Below are positions 10,618 through 19,181 of a DNA stretch of 64,000 nucleotides, piece by piece (position 1 is the stretch's first letter; every line of letters begins with the position of its first letter). This DNA comes from Kribbella turkmenica (lineage in GTDB: Bacteria > Actinomycetota > Actinomycetes > Propionibacteriales > Kribbellaceae): positions 52,073 to 116,072 of the forward strand of contig NZ_SMKR01000001.1 of assembly GCF_004348725.1 (NCBI RefSeq), given 5' to 3'. The notes under the pieces were generated by a model, which did no database searches, was not told the DNA's origin, and worked only from the letters and a program-made list of their open reading frames with translations. The position numbers and the translations under genes were made by a program.

Positions 10618-12618
10618 ATGGAATCATCACGTCGCATGGACGCCCCGCGTCTGCCCCTGACCCAGGAACCGGTCGCCGACACCGGTTCCTTCGGCGTGCG
10701 GCAAGCCGGTGGGGTCCTCGAGCGGGCCCAGCGGATCGCGGACACGCTGCGGGAGCAGGCCGAGTACGAGAACGACCTCGCCCGCGAGGAGGCGGACCGG
10801 GTCCGGGCCGAGAGCGAGCGGCTGAAGACCGAGGCCGAGGCGGCCGCGAAGAAGCTCCGGGCCGACGCGACGTCCGCCGCGCAGCGACTGCTCAACGACG
10901 CCGAGCGCGCCGCCGAGCAACTCCGGAGCGAGTCGGAGAACGAGTCCGACCGGGTGCGCACCGAGGCCGAGTCGGCGGCCGAACGGCTCAGGGCCGAGTC
11001 CACCGCCGAGGCGGACCGGGTCCGCCGTGATGCCGCCGCCGCCGCGCAGAAGCTCCAGGCGGAGTCGACCGCGCAAGCGGAGCGGGTCCGGGCCGAGGCG
11101 GCCGCGATCGCCGAGCGCCTGCGGACCGACTCGGAGTCGGCGGCCGAGCAGCTCCGGGCAGCCGTCGCGGAAGAGGTGGCGAAGCGCCGGGCGGACTCCG
11201 AGGCCGCGGCCGAGCAGTTGCGCACCGACAGCCAGGCGGCCGCCGACCGGTTGCGGGCCGAGTCGCAGGCGGCGGCCGACCGCCGGATCGCCGCGGCCGA
11301 GACCGAGGCGGCGCGGCTGAAGGAAGAGGCCGACGAACTGCTCGAGGAAGCCCGGATGGCCCGGGAGTCCGCGCAACTGACGATCGACCGGGCCGGCCGC
11401 GAGGCGCAGCAACTGGTCAAGGACGCCGGTGAGCAGGCCGCCCTGGTGTCGCAGGCCGCGGTCCGGAACGAGGCCGAGCTGATCGCCCGTGCCGAGACCG
11501 AGGCCGCCGAGCTGCGGGCCGCGGTGGAGCGCGAGGTCGAGGCGGCCCGGGAGAAGTCCCGCCTCCAGATCGCCGAGGCGCACGCCGAGATCGAGCGGCT
11601 GCGCGGCGAGAACCGGGCCGAGCTGGAACGCCGGACCGCCGAGCTGGAGGAGACCGAGCGGGCCAAGCTGGCGGCGATCTCCCTCGAGATCGACAAGCTG
11701 CGGGCCGAGGCGGTCGCGGAGATCGCCGAGCGCAAGGCGGAGGCGGAGGCCGGCAACGAGCGGCTGATGGCCGACGCCCGGGCACAGGCGAAGCTGGTCG
11801 TGGACAGCATCGAGGCCGACCGCCGGACGGCGGCCGCCGAGGCCCAGCGGATCGTCGAGGAGGCGAACCAGGCGGCCGAGGCGGCGCTGGCCGAGGCCGA
11901 GAAGCAGACCATCTGGAGCAAGAAGACGGTCGACGACCTGATCGGCGCGGCCGAGACCGAGGCACAGTCGATCCGGGAGCAGGCGGCGGCCGACGCGGCC
12001 GAGCTCCTGCGGCAGAAGCGGGCGCACCTGCGTCGCGTCGTCGGCCGGACCACCAGCCGGCTGAAGCAGACCAAGGACGCGATCGCCCGCGAGAACGCCG
12101 AGCTGACCACGCTGGCGGAGACCACGCTGACGACCGCGACCGAGCAGGCCGAGGCGACCCTGGCAGCGGCCAGGCAGGAGGCCGAGAAGGTCACCGCGCA
12201 GGCGCAGTCGCGGGCCGACCGGCTGAAGAGCGCGGCCCAGACCGAGGCCCGCGAGATCGTCGAGCGGGCGAACCGTCGCGAGGCCGAGGCGGAGGCCAGC
12301 ACCCAGGTGCTGCGCGAGCGCGCCGCCAACGACCTGGCCGACGCCCAGCGGCAGTCGCACGACCTGATCCGCAAGTCCCGCGCCGAGGCGCAGCAGATCG
12401 AGGCGCAGGCTCGCGAGCACGCCGACGACCTGCGGGCCCAGGCCCGTAAACTTCTCGCCGACGCCGAGGCGAGGGTCGCGGCGCTGAACCAGCGCCGTGA
12501 TGAGATCACCAAGGAGCTCACCCAGCTTTCGGGTGTGATCGAGGCACTCGCTGTACCGGGATTCCGTCCAGGTGGTGGAATGTCGTCCAGCGAGGGTTCC
12601 ACGGGGGAATCAGGATGA
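10618..12618 (+). CDS. Scy-like polar coiled-coil protein
   Basis: A 666-residue, almost uninterrupted coiled coil of Ala, Glu, Arg and Gln. Units such as AAERLRAES and AEADRVR recur at heptad/hendecad spacing. The short non-coiled N-terminus (1-35) carries TGSFGVRQAGGVLERAQRIADTL. In Streptomyces, Scy (about 1,300 residues) scaffolds the hyphal tip with DivIVA and FilP, and its gene directly precedes filP. The same order is seen here, which is the main basis for the call. This version is about half the Streptomyces length. ATG 10618 has GGAAAGGGG upstream; an upstream Met at 10462 would add residues overlapping the divergent gene. Other long coiled-coil roles are possible. Confidence 0.7.
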   Translation: MESSRRMDAPRLPLTQEPVADTGSFGVRQAGGVLERAQRIADTLREQAEYENDLAREEADRVRAESERLKTEAEAAAKKLRADATSAAQRLLNDAERAAEQLRSESENESDRVRTEAESAAERLRAESTAEADRVRRDAAAAAQKLQAESTAQAERVRAEAAAIAERLRTDSESAAEQLRAAVAEEVAKRRADSEAAAEQLRTDSQAAADRLRAESQAAADRRIAAAETEAARLKEEADELLEEARMARESAQLTIDRAGREAQQLVKDAGEQAALVSQAAVRNEAELIARAETEAAELRAAVEREVEAAREKSRLQIAEAHAEIERLRGENRAELERRTAELEETERAKLAAISLEIDKLRAEAVAEIAERKAEAEAGNERLMADARAQAKLVVDSIEADRRTAAAEAQRIVEEANQAAEAALAEAEKQTIWSKKTVDDLIGAAETEAQSIREQAAADAAELLRQKRAHLRRVVGRTTSRLKQTKDAIARENAELTTLAETTLTTATEQAEATLAAARQEAEKVTAQAQSRADRLKSAAQTEAREIVERANRREAEAEASTQVLRERAANDLADAQRQSHDLIRKSRAEAQQIEAQAREHADDLRAQARKLLADAEARVAALNQRRDEITKELTQLSGVIEALAVPGFRPGGGMSSSEGSTGESG

Positions 12619-12637
12619 GGACGTGACAGTCAGATCC

Positions 12638-12650
12638 TTGTCAGTGACAA
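12638..12650. promoter_or_regulatory. TTGTCA-G-TGACAA palindrome upstream of filP
   Basis: A perfect 13-base palindrome lies in the 72-base scy-filP gap, 41 bases before the filP ATG. It is flanked by imperfect direct repeats GTGACA...GATCC. It may be an operator or part of a filP promoter; no factor can be named. Confidence 0.35.
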
Positions 12651-12690
12651 TGTGTGATCCACCCACCCACCGAAGTGAGCATCAGAAGAC

Positions 12691-13641
12691 ATGAGCAGTG
12701 AAAGCCCAACCCCGTTCCGCACCGTTCTGCGTGGCTACGAGCCTGCCCAGGTGGACCAGCACATCCGTGAGCTGACCACCTCGCTGACCGCGCTGCAGCA
12801 GCAGTCCGAGCAGTTGCAGCGGCACGTCCAGGAGTTGCAGACCCGCACGGACGCCGCGGAGTCGGCCGTCATCTCGGCCCAGGAGGAGAGCAAGGACCGC
12901 ACGCCCACCTTCACCGAATTCGGTGAGCGGGTGGCCAAGATCCTGTCGCTGGCCGACGACGAGGCCCGTGACCTGGTCACCCGTGCCCGCACCGACGCCG
13001 AGGCGATCGTCGCCGACGCCGAAGCGCACGCGAAGAAGGTCCGCAAGGAGGCCGAGCAGTACTCCCTGGACTGGAAGAGCGAGGTCGACGCCGAGGCCGC
13101 CCGCATCCTCGAGGAGGCGCGCACCCAAGCCGACGACATGCGGGACGAGGCCGAGCGCGACGCCACCGCGCGGCGCAGCGAGGCGCAGGCGCTGTACGAG
13201 CAGGAGCGGGCCAAGTCGGCCCAGGCCGCGGCCGCCTTCGAGACCACCCTGGCCGAGCGCCGGGGCAAGGTCGAGCAGGAGTTCGCCGCCCGGACCGCCC
13301 TGGCCGAGCAGCAGCTGGCCGCCGTCACCGACCGCGCTGCTCAGGTGCAGCGTGAGGCCGACCGCGCTCGGTCCGAGGCCGAGCGGCTCGCCCAGCAGCA
13401 GCTGGCCGACGCGAACCGGCAGGCCCAGGAGATCGTCGCCGCCGCGAAGGACAAGGCGGAGCGGATCCGGGCCGAGTCCGAGCGTGAGCTCGCCGCCGCG
13501 ACGCAGCGTCGTGACAGCATCAACGCGCAGCTGACCAACGTCCGCCAGATGCTGGCGACGCTGTCCGGCAGCCCGGCGATGCCGCTCGACCTGCTGGCCG
13601 ACGACGACCAGGAAGCGACCAGCAGCAGCAAGAAGAACTGA
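12691..13641 (+). CDS. filP: FilP-like cytoskeletal coiled-coil protein
   Basis: The 316-residue protein matches Streptomyces FilP in layout. A short DivIVA-like head (FRTVLRGYEPAQVDQHI, residues 7-23) has the typical RGY..AQVD signature. A long coiled coil follows with FGERVAKILSLADDEARDL and EAQALYEQERAKSAQAAA. The characteristic end SINAQLTNVRQMLATLSG precedes a short acidic/serine tail. FilP forms intermediate-filament-like networks behind the growing pole and gives hyphae rigidity (known from Streptomyces). A bidirectional terminator follows immediately. The assignment is strong from the head and tail signatures together. Confidence 0.88.
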   Translation: MSSESPTPFRTVLRGYEPAQVDQHIRELTTSLTALQQQSEQLQRHVQELQTRTDAAESAVISAQEESKDRTPTFTEFGERVAKILSLADDEARDLVTRARTDAEAIVADAEAHAKKVRKEAEQYSLDWKSEVDAEAARILEEARTQADDMRDEAERDATARRSEAQALYEQERAKSAQAAAAFETTLAERRGKVEQEFAARTALAEQQLAAVTDRAAQVQREADRARSEAERLAQQQLADANRQAQEIVAAAKDKAERIRAESERELAAATQRRDSINAQLTNVRQMLATLSGSPAMPLDLLADDDQEATSSSKKN

Positions 13642-13648
13642 CGGCGCT

Positions 13649-13681
13649 GAGGCCGGTCCGGAAGACGTCCGGGCCGGCCTC
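13649..13681. terminator. Bidirectional terminator between filP and mutY
   Basis: A 14-bp stem (13649-13662 with 13668-13681, one G-T pair) and a 5-base loop lie 8 bases after filP, and the mutY stop on the other strand begins at 13684. Confidence 0.8.
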
Positions 13682-14572
13682 TCAGCCTGGCAGCCGGTAG
13701 CGGGCGCGGGAGAGCGGTTCGACCAGCCCGTCGGCGACCAGGCCGTCCAGCGCGCGTTCGCGTTGCGCTGCGTCGTGCCAGCAGGCGTCCAGAGCCTTCT
13801 TCGGTACGGCGCCGGCCGCGGCACGCAGGACGGCCAGCAACCGCCCGCGGACCTGACGGTCCGTGCCTTCGTACGTCTGCCCTCGCCGCGGCGGACCGTC
13901 GTACGGCGGACTGCCGGCCAGCACCCACGCACACTGGCTGCGGATCGGGCAGTCGTCGCATCGCGGCGCACGTGCCGTGCAGATCAGTGCGCCGAGTTCC
14001 ATCGACGCCACCGCCCAGCGGGCCGCGGTCGGCTCGTCGGCGGGTAGCGCGCTCATCGCGAGCCGCTGGTCGGCCGCAGTCGGGGAGATGGTCGGCTGGG
14101 CCACGCCGGTGAGAGCTCTCGCGAGCACCCGGCGCACGTTGGTGTCCACGACCGCGTGCCGCTGCCCGAACGCGAAGGACGCGATCGCAGCGGCCGTGTA
14201 CGTGCCCACGCCGGGGAGAGCGAGCAGAGCCTCGTGGTCGTCGGGAACTTCCCCGCTGTGGCGCTCCACGATCGCCTGAGCCGCCGCGTGCAGGCGCAAT
14301 GCACGCCTGGGGTACCCCAGCCGGTCCCAGGCCCGCACAGCCTCACCTGGCGGCTCCGCGGCCAGATCGATCGGCTTCGGCCACCGCTCGAGCCAGGCCC
14401 GGTACGCCGGCAGCACCCGGTTGACCGGTGTCTGCTGCAACATGAACTCGCTGACCATGACCGCCCAGGCACCTGCGTCCGGCTCGCGCCACGGCAGCAC
14501 CCGAGCGTTGGCGGCGTACCACTCGAGCACGGGGGCGTGCAGTGCGGCTGGTGAGTGCGGCGAGCCTGACAT
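13682..14572 (-). CDS. mutY: A/G-specific adenine DNA glycosylase
   Basis: Removes adenine mispaired with 8-oxoguanine. The 296-residue protein has the catalytic Glu43 in SEFMLQQT, the helix-hairpin-helix LPGVGTYTAA (119-128), catalytic Asp143 in VVDTNV, and the [4Fe-4S] ligands C198, C205, C208 and C214 in the correct C-x6-C-x2-C-x5-C spacing. The C-terminal NUDIX-like recognition domain of E. coli MutY is largely absent and is replaced by a short basic segment, as in other short actinobacterial versions. ATG 14572 is preferred over the much longer open frame, which runs antisense to the neighbouring gene. A -10 box lies 16 bases upstream. Confidence 0.93.
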   Translation of the reverse strand: MSGSPHSPAALHAPVLEWYAANARVLPWREPDAGAWAVMVSEFMLQQTPVNRVLPAYRAWLERWPKPIDLAAEPPGEAVRAWDRLGYPRRALRLHAAAQAIVERHSGEVPDDHEALLALPGVGTYTAAAIASFAFGQRHAVVDTNVRRVLARALTGVAQPTISPTAADQRLAMSALPADEPTAARWAVASMELGALICTARAPRCDDCPIRSQCAWVLAGSPPYDGPPRRGQTYEGTDRQVRGRLLAVLRAAAGAVPKKALDACWHDAAQRERALDGLVADGLVEPLSRARYRLPG

Positions 14573-14585
14573 GGTGGGGACAATC

Positions 14586-14601
14586 CTGACATTAAGGTCA
14601 G
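14586..14601. promoter_or_regulatory. Overlapping divergent -10 elements in one palindrome
   Basis: CTGACATTAAGGTCAG is a near-perfect 16-base palindrome in the 33-base gap between divergent starts. On the plus strand TAAGGT (14593-14598) sits 7 bases before ATG 14606, predicting a leaderless mRNA. On the minus strand TAATGT (14589-14594) sits 16 bases before mutY. The two promoters share bases and should exclude each other. Confidence 0.55.
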
Positions 14602-14605
14602 CCTC

Positions 14606-15250
14606 ATGAGCAGCCTGCTCCGTCCGGTCGGGCATTTGCCCGCCAGCGTGTACTGGTTCCGCCGGGGACTGGTGCTTGCTGTCCTGGCGCTGCTGCTCTT
14701 CCTGGTCCTCCGGCTGTTCGGGGGCGGCGGCGAGGATCCGCAGAACACGGCCGCCACCGGCCCGCAACAGGACCCGGTCTCGGCTCCGCCGGTGACACCG
14801 ACGACGACGCCGTCCGCGACCAGGACGCCTTCGGCGCCGGTCAAGAAGACCACGCCGCCGCGGGACACCAGATGCGAGGGTTCCGACGTCCGCGTCGACG
14901 TCCTGCCGGCCGCCCGGAAGGTCGTCTCCGGGTCGGCGCTGAACTTCGTCGTCCGGCTCGAGGCCGTCTCGGACGAGTGCAAGGCGACCGTCGACTCCGG
15001 CGCGCTGTCGGTGACGGTGCTGTCCGGCAACGACCTGATCTGGACCACGACCCATTGCGGGCAAGCGATCCAGCGGACCACCCTTGTCGTTGCCAAGGGC
15101 AAGCAGTCCGCCACCACGGTGCCGTGGAACGGCCGTCGTTCCGGGCCGGGCTGCCTGCCCGGTCAGCCGGTGGCCAAGCCCGGAACGTACCTCGTCAAGG
15201 CCGAGTTCGACGACCGTACGTCAACTGCGCAAGCCTTCCAGGTCGCCTGA
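14606..15250 (+). CDS. Membrane-anchored extracytoplasmic protein
   Basis: The 214-residue protein has one transmembrane segment at about residues 20-40, a Pro/Thr/Ser-rich linker (45-85) and a compact C-terminal domain (about 88-214) with four cysteines that could form two disulfides outside the cell. The domain's beta-strand pattern (VRVDVLPAARKVVSGSALNFVVRLEAVS ... KPGTYLVKAEFDD in separate strands) looks immunoglobulin-like, resembling intracellular proteinase inhibitor (BsuPI)-type folds. I recognise no named family. The gene is divergent from mutY and convergent with disA. Function unknown; the topology is clear. Confidence 0.75.
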   Translation: MSSLLRPVGHLPASVYWFRRGLVLAVLALLLFLVLRLFGGGGEDPQNTAATGPQQDPVSAPPVTPTTTPSATRTPSAPVKKTTPPRDTRCEGSDVRVDVLPAARKVVSGSALNFVVRLEAVSDECKATVDSGALSVTVLSGNDLIWTTTHCGQAIQRTTLVVAKGKQSATTVPWNGRRSGPGCLPGQPVAKPGTYLVKAEFDDRTSTAQAFQVA

Positions 15251-15287
15251 CTCTTGTGCCGGAGCCGGCCGCAGATGCTGTGGTCCC

Positions 15288-15303
15288 GGTTCGGGGGCGA
15301 ACC
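15288..15303. terminator. Candidate terminator between convergent genes before disA end
   Basis: GGTTCG (15288-15293) and CGAACC (15298-15303) form a 6-bp stem with a GGGG loop in the 69-base gap between the convergent stops. It is short, so confidence is low. Confidence 0.35.
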
Positions 15304-15319
15304 CCGGGGAGGGCAATGG

Positions 15320-16414
15320 TCAGACGTAGCGTTCGAGGATGCTCGACTCGGCCAGCCGGGAGAGGCCCTCGCGGACCGTGCGGGCCCGGTTCTCACCGAC
15401 GCCCTCGACCGTCTGCAGGTCGTCGATGCTTGCCGCGAGCAACTTCTGCAGGTGGCCGAAGTGGTCGATCAGCCGGTCGATCACGGCGCCCGGCAGCCGG
15501 GGCACCTTGGCGAGCAGCCGGTACCCGCGCGGGGTCACCGCGGCGTCCAGCTGCTCGGCCCCGCCGAGCTGCAGAGCCCGCGCGACCTGGCCGATGTCCA
15601 GCAATTCGGCCGGGCTGACCGCGTCCAGCTCCAGCAGGACGTCGTCGGCCGTCTTCGCCTTCCGGCCGGTGGCCGTCGGCAGGTAGTCGCGGACCACGAG
15701 CTCCCGCTCGCCGGCGACCCCGGCGACGAGCTCGTTCAGCTGGAGGGTGAGCAGCCGGCCGTCGGTGCCGAGCTCGACGACGTACCCGTCGATCTCGGTG
15801 GCGATCCGCCGGACCATCTCCAGTCGCTGGGCGACCGCGGCCACGTCGCGGACCGTGACCAGGTCCTCGATCTCCAGCGCCGACAGCGTGCCGGACACCT
15901 CGTCGAGCCGGAGCTTGTACCGCTCGAGCGTGGCCAGGGCCTGGTTGGCGCGGGACAGGATCGCGCCGGAGTCCTCCAGCACGTAGCGCTGGTCGTCGAC
16001 GTACAGCGCGATGATGTGCATCGACTGCGAGACCGAGATCACCGGGAAGCCGGTCTGCCGGGCGACCCGGTCGGCGGTGCGGTGCCGGGTGCCGGTCTCG
16101 TCGGTGTGGATCGACGGATCCGGCATCAGGTGGACGGCGGCCCGGATCAGCCGGGTGGCGTCGCGGTCGAGGACGATCGCGCCGTCCATCTTGCTCAGCT
16201 CACGCAGCCCGGTCGCGGAGAACTCGACGCCGATCTCGAAGCCGCCGGTCGAGATCGAGTCGACCGTCTTGTCGTGGCCCAGGACGAGCAGGGCGCCGGT
16301 ACGCCCGCGCAGGATCCGTTCCAGGCCTTCGCGCAGTTCGGTGCCGGGTGCCACCGCCGCGAGGGTCGCGCGCATCCGGGCGCCGGTGCTGTTCTTGTCG
16401 GAATTGGGGGCCAC
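15320..16414 (-). CDS. disA: DisA diadenylate cyclase and DNA-integrity scanner
   Basis: Makes the second messenger c-di-AMP from two ATP while scanning DNA for branched intermediates. The 364-residue protein has the DAC domain with DGA at 77-79 and RHR at 110-112, both essential in the family, a helical linker (about 150-285) and a C-terminal helix-hairpin-helix domain ([16 protein letters not shown]). It aligns closely with mycobacterial DisA from memory. The start is GTG 16414, with TAGACT (minus strand, 16423-16428) 8 bases upstream, so the mRNA is probably leaderless. radA lies nearby on the same strand, a common partnership because RadA modulates DisA. Confidence 0.95.
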   Translation of the reverse strand: MAPNSDKNSTGARMRATLAAVAPGTELREGLERILRGRTGALLVLGHDKTVDSISTGGFEIGVEFSATGLRELSKMDGAIVLDRDATRLIRAAVHLMPDPSIHTDETGTRHRTADRVARQTGFPVISVSQSMHIIALYVDDQRYVLEDSGAILSRANQALATLERYKLRLDEVSGTLSALEIEDLVTVRDVAAVAQRLEMVRRIATEIDGYVVELGTDGRLLTLQLNELVAGVAGERELVVRDYLPTATGRKAKTADDVLLELDAVSPAELLDIGQVARALQLGGAEQLDAAVTPRGYRLLAKVPRLPGAVIDRLIDHFGHLQKLLAASIDDLQTVEGVGENRARTVREGLSRLAESSILERYV

Positions 16415-16501
16415 GGGGACTGAGTCTATGCGGTTGTCCGGACCCGGTGGGTCCTCAGTCCCCGGCTACCGGCCGGTCGGCTGACGTGGACGCGGTCGCG
16501 C

Positions 16502-16543
16502 TTGCACGTGCGCGTGCAAACGCGCGTGCACCCGGCACGTGCA
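16502..16543. repeat. Cluster of GCACGTGC palindromes upstream of disA
   Basis: In the 179-base fabH-disA gap, two copies of the perfect palindrome GCACGTGC (16504-16511 and 16535-16542) lie 31 bp apart. The first is embedded in TTGCACG-TGCG-CGTGCAA (16502-16519). Two further CGCGTGCA copies lie between. The cluster is about 75 bases upstream of the disA -10 box and may be an operator; it could also end fabH transcription. Confidence 0.45.
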
Positions 16544-16593
16544 GGTCGTGCTCCCGCGTGGAACCCGTCCGGTCCGGCCGGACGCCTGCGCGA

Positions 16594-17532
16594 TCAGGGA
16601 CAGCGGATGACCTGGCCGGCGTAGGAAAGACCGCCGCCGAAACCGAACAGCAGCACCGGCGCGCCGCTCGGGATCTCCCGCCGTTCGACCAGCTTCGACA
16701 AGGCGATCGGGATGCTCGCGGCCGAGGTGTTGCCGGACTCGACGACGTCCTTGGCGACCACGGCGTTGACCGCGCCGAGTCGCTTGGCCAGCGGCTCGAT
16801 GATGCGCAGGTTGGCCTGGTGCAGCACGACTCCGCCGAGGTCCTCGGGGGCGATCCCGCTCTTCTCGCAGACCTGTTTGGCGATCGCCGGTAACTGGGTC
16901 GTGGTCCAGCGGAACACGCTCTGGCCCTCCTGCGCGAACTTCGCGTCGTGGCCCTCGATCCGGACCGCGTCGGACATCTCCGGCACCGAACCCCAGACCA
17001 CCGGGCCGATCTCCGGCTCGTCACTGGCGACCACCACGGCCGCGCCGGCGCCGTCCCCGATCAGCACGCAGGTGCTCCGGTCGGTCCAGTCGGTGAAGTC
17101 GCTCAGCTTCTCGACGCCGATCACCAGCGCCTTCGAGGCCGCGCCCGCGCGGATCGCGTGGTCCGCGGTGGCCAGCGCGTGCGCGAACCCGGAGCAGGCG
17201 GTGTTCACGTCGAGGGCGGCCGGACTGCCCAGACCGAGCCGGTTGGCGACCCGGGCGGCGATGTTCGGGGACCGGTCGATCGCCGTACAGGTGGCGACCA
17301 CGACGAAGTCGATCTCGGCCTTGTCGATACCGGCGTTCGCGACCGCCTTCTCGGCCGCCCGCCAGGCCATCTCGTCGACCTGCTCGTCCGGTGCCGCGAT
17401 CCGGCGTTCGCGGATGCCGACCCGGCTCTGGATCCACTCGTCGCTGGTCTCCACCATGGTGGCGAGCTCGTCGTTCGTGAGCACTCGCTCGGGCTGGTAG
17501 TGGCCGAGCGCGACAACTCTGGATCCGGTCAT
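16594..17532 (-). CDS. fabH: Beta-ketoacyl-ACP synthase III family enzyme
   Basis: Condenses an acyl-CoA starter with malonyl-ACP to begin fatty-acid synthesis. The 312-residue protein has the full catalytic triad Cys113 (NTACSGFA), His238 (LHQAN) and Asn268 (SGNTSAASIP), and the C-terminal GFGGGLSYAG loop. AGGAG lies 7 bases before the ATG. It sits alone between disA and radA rather than in a fatty-acid cluster, so it could be a second KAS III for branched starters or a specialised acyl transferase. The catalytic family is certain; the physiological role is not. Confidence 0.85.
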   Translation of the reverse strand: MTGSRVVALGHYQPERVLTNDELATMVETSDEWIQSRVGIRERRIAAPDEQVDEMAWRAAEKAVANAGIDKAEIDFVVVATCTAIDRSPNIAARVANRLGLGSPAALDVNTACSGFAHALATADHAIRAGAASKALVIGVEKLSDFTDWTDRSTCVLIGDGAGAAVVVASDEPEIGPVVWGSVPEMSDAVRIEGHDAKFAQEGQSVFRWTTTQLPAIAKQVCEKSGIAPEDLGGVVLHQANLRIIEPLAKRLGAVNAVVAKDVVESGNTSAASIPIALSKLVERREIPSGAPVLLFGFGGGLSYAGQVIRCP

Positions 17533-17573
17533 CTGAGGCTCCTGCGGTCAACCCGGTCGAGGCCGGTGGCATC

Positions 17574-17595
17574 CCGGGTTCAACGCTGAACCCGG
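17574..17595. terminator. Hairpin between radA end and fabH start
   Basis: CCGGGTTCA (17574-17582) and TGAACCCGG (17587-17595) form a perfect 9-bp stem with a 4-base loop, about 100 bases downstream of the radA stop. It probably separates radA from fabH. Confidence 0.6.
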
Positions 17596-17695
17596 CGGGG
17601 GGCGTCACCAGCGTACGTTCCGGCGTTCGCGACCGGGATCCCGCGTCTCGTGGTGTGGCCCGGGCCACGAACGGTCGCGGGCCGCGCGGCCGGCC

Positions 17696-19129
17696 TCAGG
17701 TGAGCCCGGCGGCGAGCAGGGCGGACGGGAGATCGGGCGCGGCGAAGACCCGCAGGCCGTACTTCGCCTGCATGTCCATCGGCTTCAGCTCCTTGCCGCG
17801 GTTCGGCACGTCGGCGGGCACGATCGCCTTGGTGAAGCCGAGCCGGGCGGCCTCGGCCAGCCGCTTCTCCAGCCCGCCGACGCGGCGGACCTCGCCGGCC
17901 AGGCCGACCTCGCCGATCGCGATCAGACCGGGGTGGATCGGCCGGTCCATCACCGACGAGGCGACCGCGATCGCGACCGAGAGGTCGGCGACCGGCTCGG
18001 CGATCTTCACGCCGCCGACGGTGGCGACGTACACCTCCTGGTCGGTCAGCTTCAGGCCGACCCGGTTGCCCAGGACGGCGAGGACCATCGAGACCCGGGA
18101 CGACTCCAGCCCGGAGGTGGTCCGGCGCGGCTGTGGCGCCGCGGAGGGCCCGACCAGCGCCTGGACCTCGGCCAGCAACGGCCGCCGGCCTTCCATCATC
18201 ACCGTCACGCACGTGCCCGCGACCGGCTCCGCGTGCTCGGAGACGAACAGGCCGGTCGGGTCGGTCACCTCGACGATGCCGGTGTCGACCATGTCGAAGC
18301 ACCCGACCTCGTCGGACGGGCCGAACCGGTTCTTGGTCGCGCGCACCATCCGGAACCCGGAGTGCCGGTCGCCGTCGAAGGCCAGCACGACGTCGACCAG
18401 GTGCTCGAGCATCCGGGGGCCGGCGATCGCACCCTCCTTGGTGACGTGCCCGACCAGGACGACGGCGATGTGCCGCTCCTTCGCCAGGCGCACCAGTGCA
18501 CCGGTGACCTCGCGGACCTGGGTCACGCCCCCCGGCGCACCGTCGACCTCGGGATGCGCCATCGTCTGCACCGAGTCGATCACCAGGAACGACGGCTCGA
18601 CCGCCTCGACCTGCCCGACGACCGCGGACAGGTCGGTCTCGGCCGCCAGGTACAACCCGTCGACCAGCGCGTCGGTCCGGCCGGCTCGCAACCGCACCTG
18701 GGCCGCGGACTCCTCACCCGACACGTACAGCGTGCGCTGACCCCGCCGGGCCGACTGCGCGGCGACCTCTAGCAGCAGCGTCGACTTGCCCACCCCCGGC
18801 TCGCCGGCGAGCAGGATCACCGCACCCGGTACGACGCCGCCGCCGAGGACCCGGTCGAGTTCGCCGATCCCGGTCGGACGGGACTCGGCCTCGATCGCGG
18901 ACACGTCGGCGATCGGCATCGCGGGCGACGACACCGGGCCGGCCGTGATCCGGGCGGCCTTGGGCGCACCGACCTCGGCGACCGTCCCCCAGGCCTGGCA
19001 CTCGCCGCACCGCCCGATCCACCGCGCCGACGTCCACCCGCACTCGCTGCACGCGAACGCCGGCTTCGCTCGCGCGGAACTCCTCGCCCGCCCCGCCGTC
19101 CCGGTCGTGCTCCCCGCTGCCTTCGCCAT
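17696..19129 (-). CDS. radA: RadA branch-migration ATPase
   Basis: Helps extend D-loops and process recombination intermediates. The 477-residue protein has a zinc finger with C27, C30, C41 and C44, a RecA-like core with Walker A GEPGVGKST (109-117) and Walker B FLVID (181-185), the RadA-specific KNRFG motif (266-270), and a Lon-like C-terminal domain with GEVGLAGEVR. All diagnostic residues are intact. The gene is about 1.3 kb upstream of disA on the same strand, with fabH between. Confidence 0.96.
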   Translation of the reverse strand: MAKAAGSTTGTAGRARSSARAKPAFACSECGWTSARWIGRCGECQAWGTVAEVGAPKAARITAGPVSSPAMPIADVSAIEAESRPTGIGELDRVLGGGVVPGAVILLAGEPGVGKSTLLLEVAAQSARRGQRTLYVSGEESAAQVRLRAGRTDALVDGLYLAAETDLSAVVGQVEAVEPSFLVIDSVQTMAHPEVDGAPGGVTQVREVTGALVRLAKERHIAVVLVGHVTKEGAIAGPRMLEHLVDVVLAFDGDRHSGFRMVRATKNRFGPSDEVGCFDMVDTGIVEVTDPTGLFVSEHAEPVAGTCVTVMMEGRRPLLAEVQALVGPSAAPQPRRTTSGLESSRVSMVLAVLGNRVGLKLTDQEVYVATVGGVKIAEPVADLSVAIAVASSVMDRPIHPGLIAIGEVGLAGEVRRVGGLEKRLAEAARLGFTKAIVPADVPNRGKELKPMDMQAKYGLRVFAAPDLPSALLAAGLT

Positions 19130-19181
19130 GCCGACAACCTAGGCGAAGCTGCCGACAAATCCCGAACACTCGTCCACAGGC

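Noticed and set aside
10627..12420. 597-codon minus-strand frame with Leu/Gly/Arg repeats
   Set aside because: Another antisense image of the coiled-coil repeats.
10530..12602. Long extension of the membrane gene frame on the minus strand
   Set aside because: It is the Ala/Ser/Arg-rich antisense of the scy-like coiled coil; no domain, and it would overlap the divergent gene completely.
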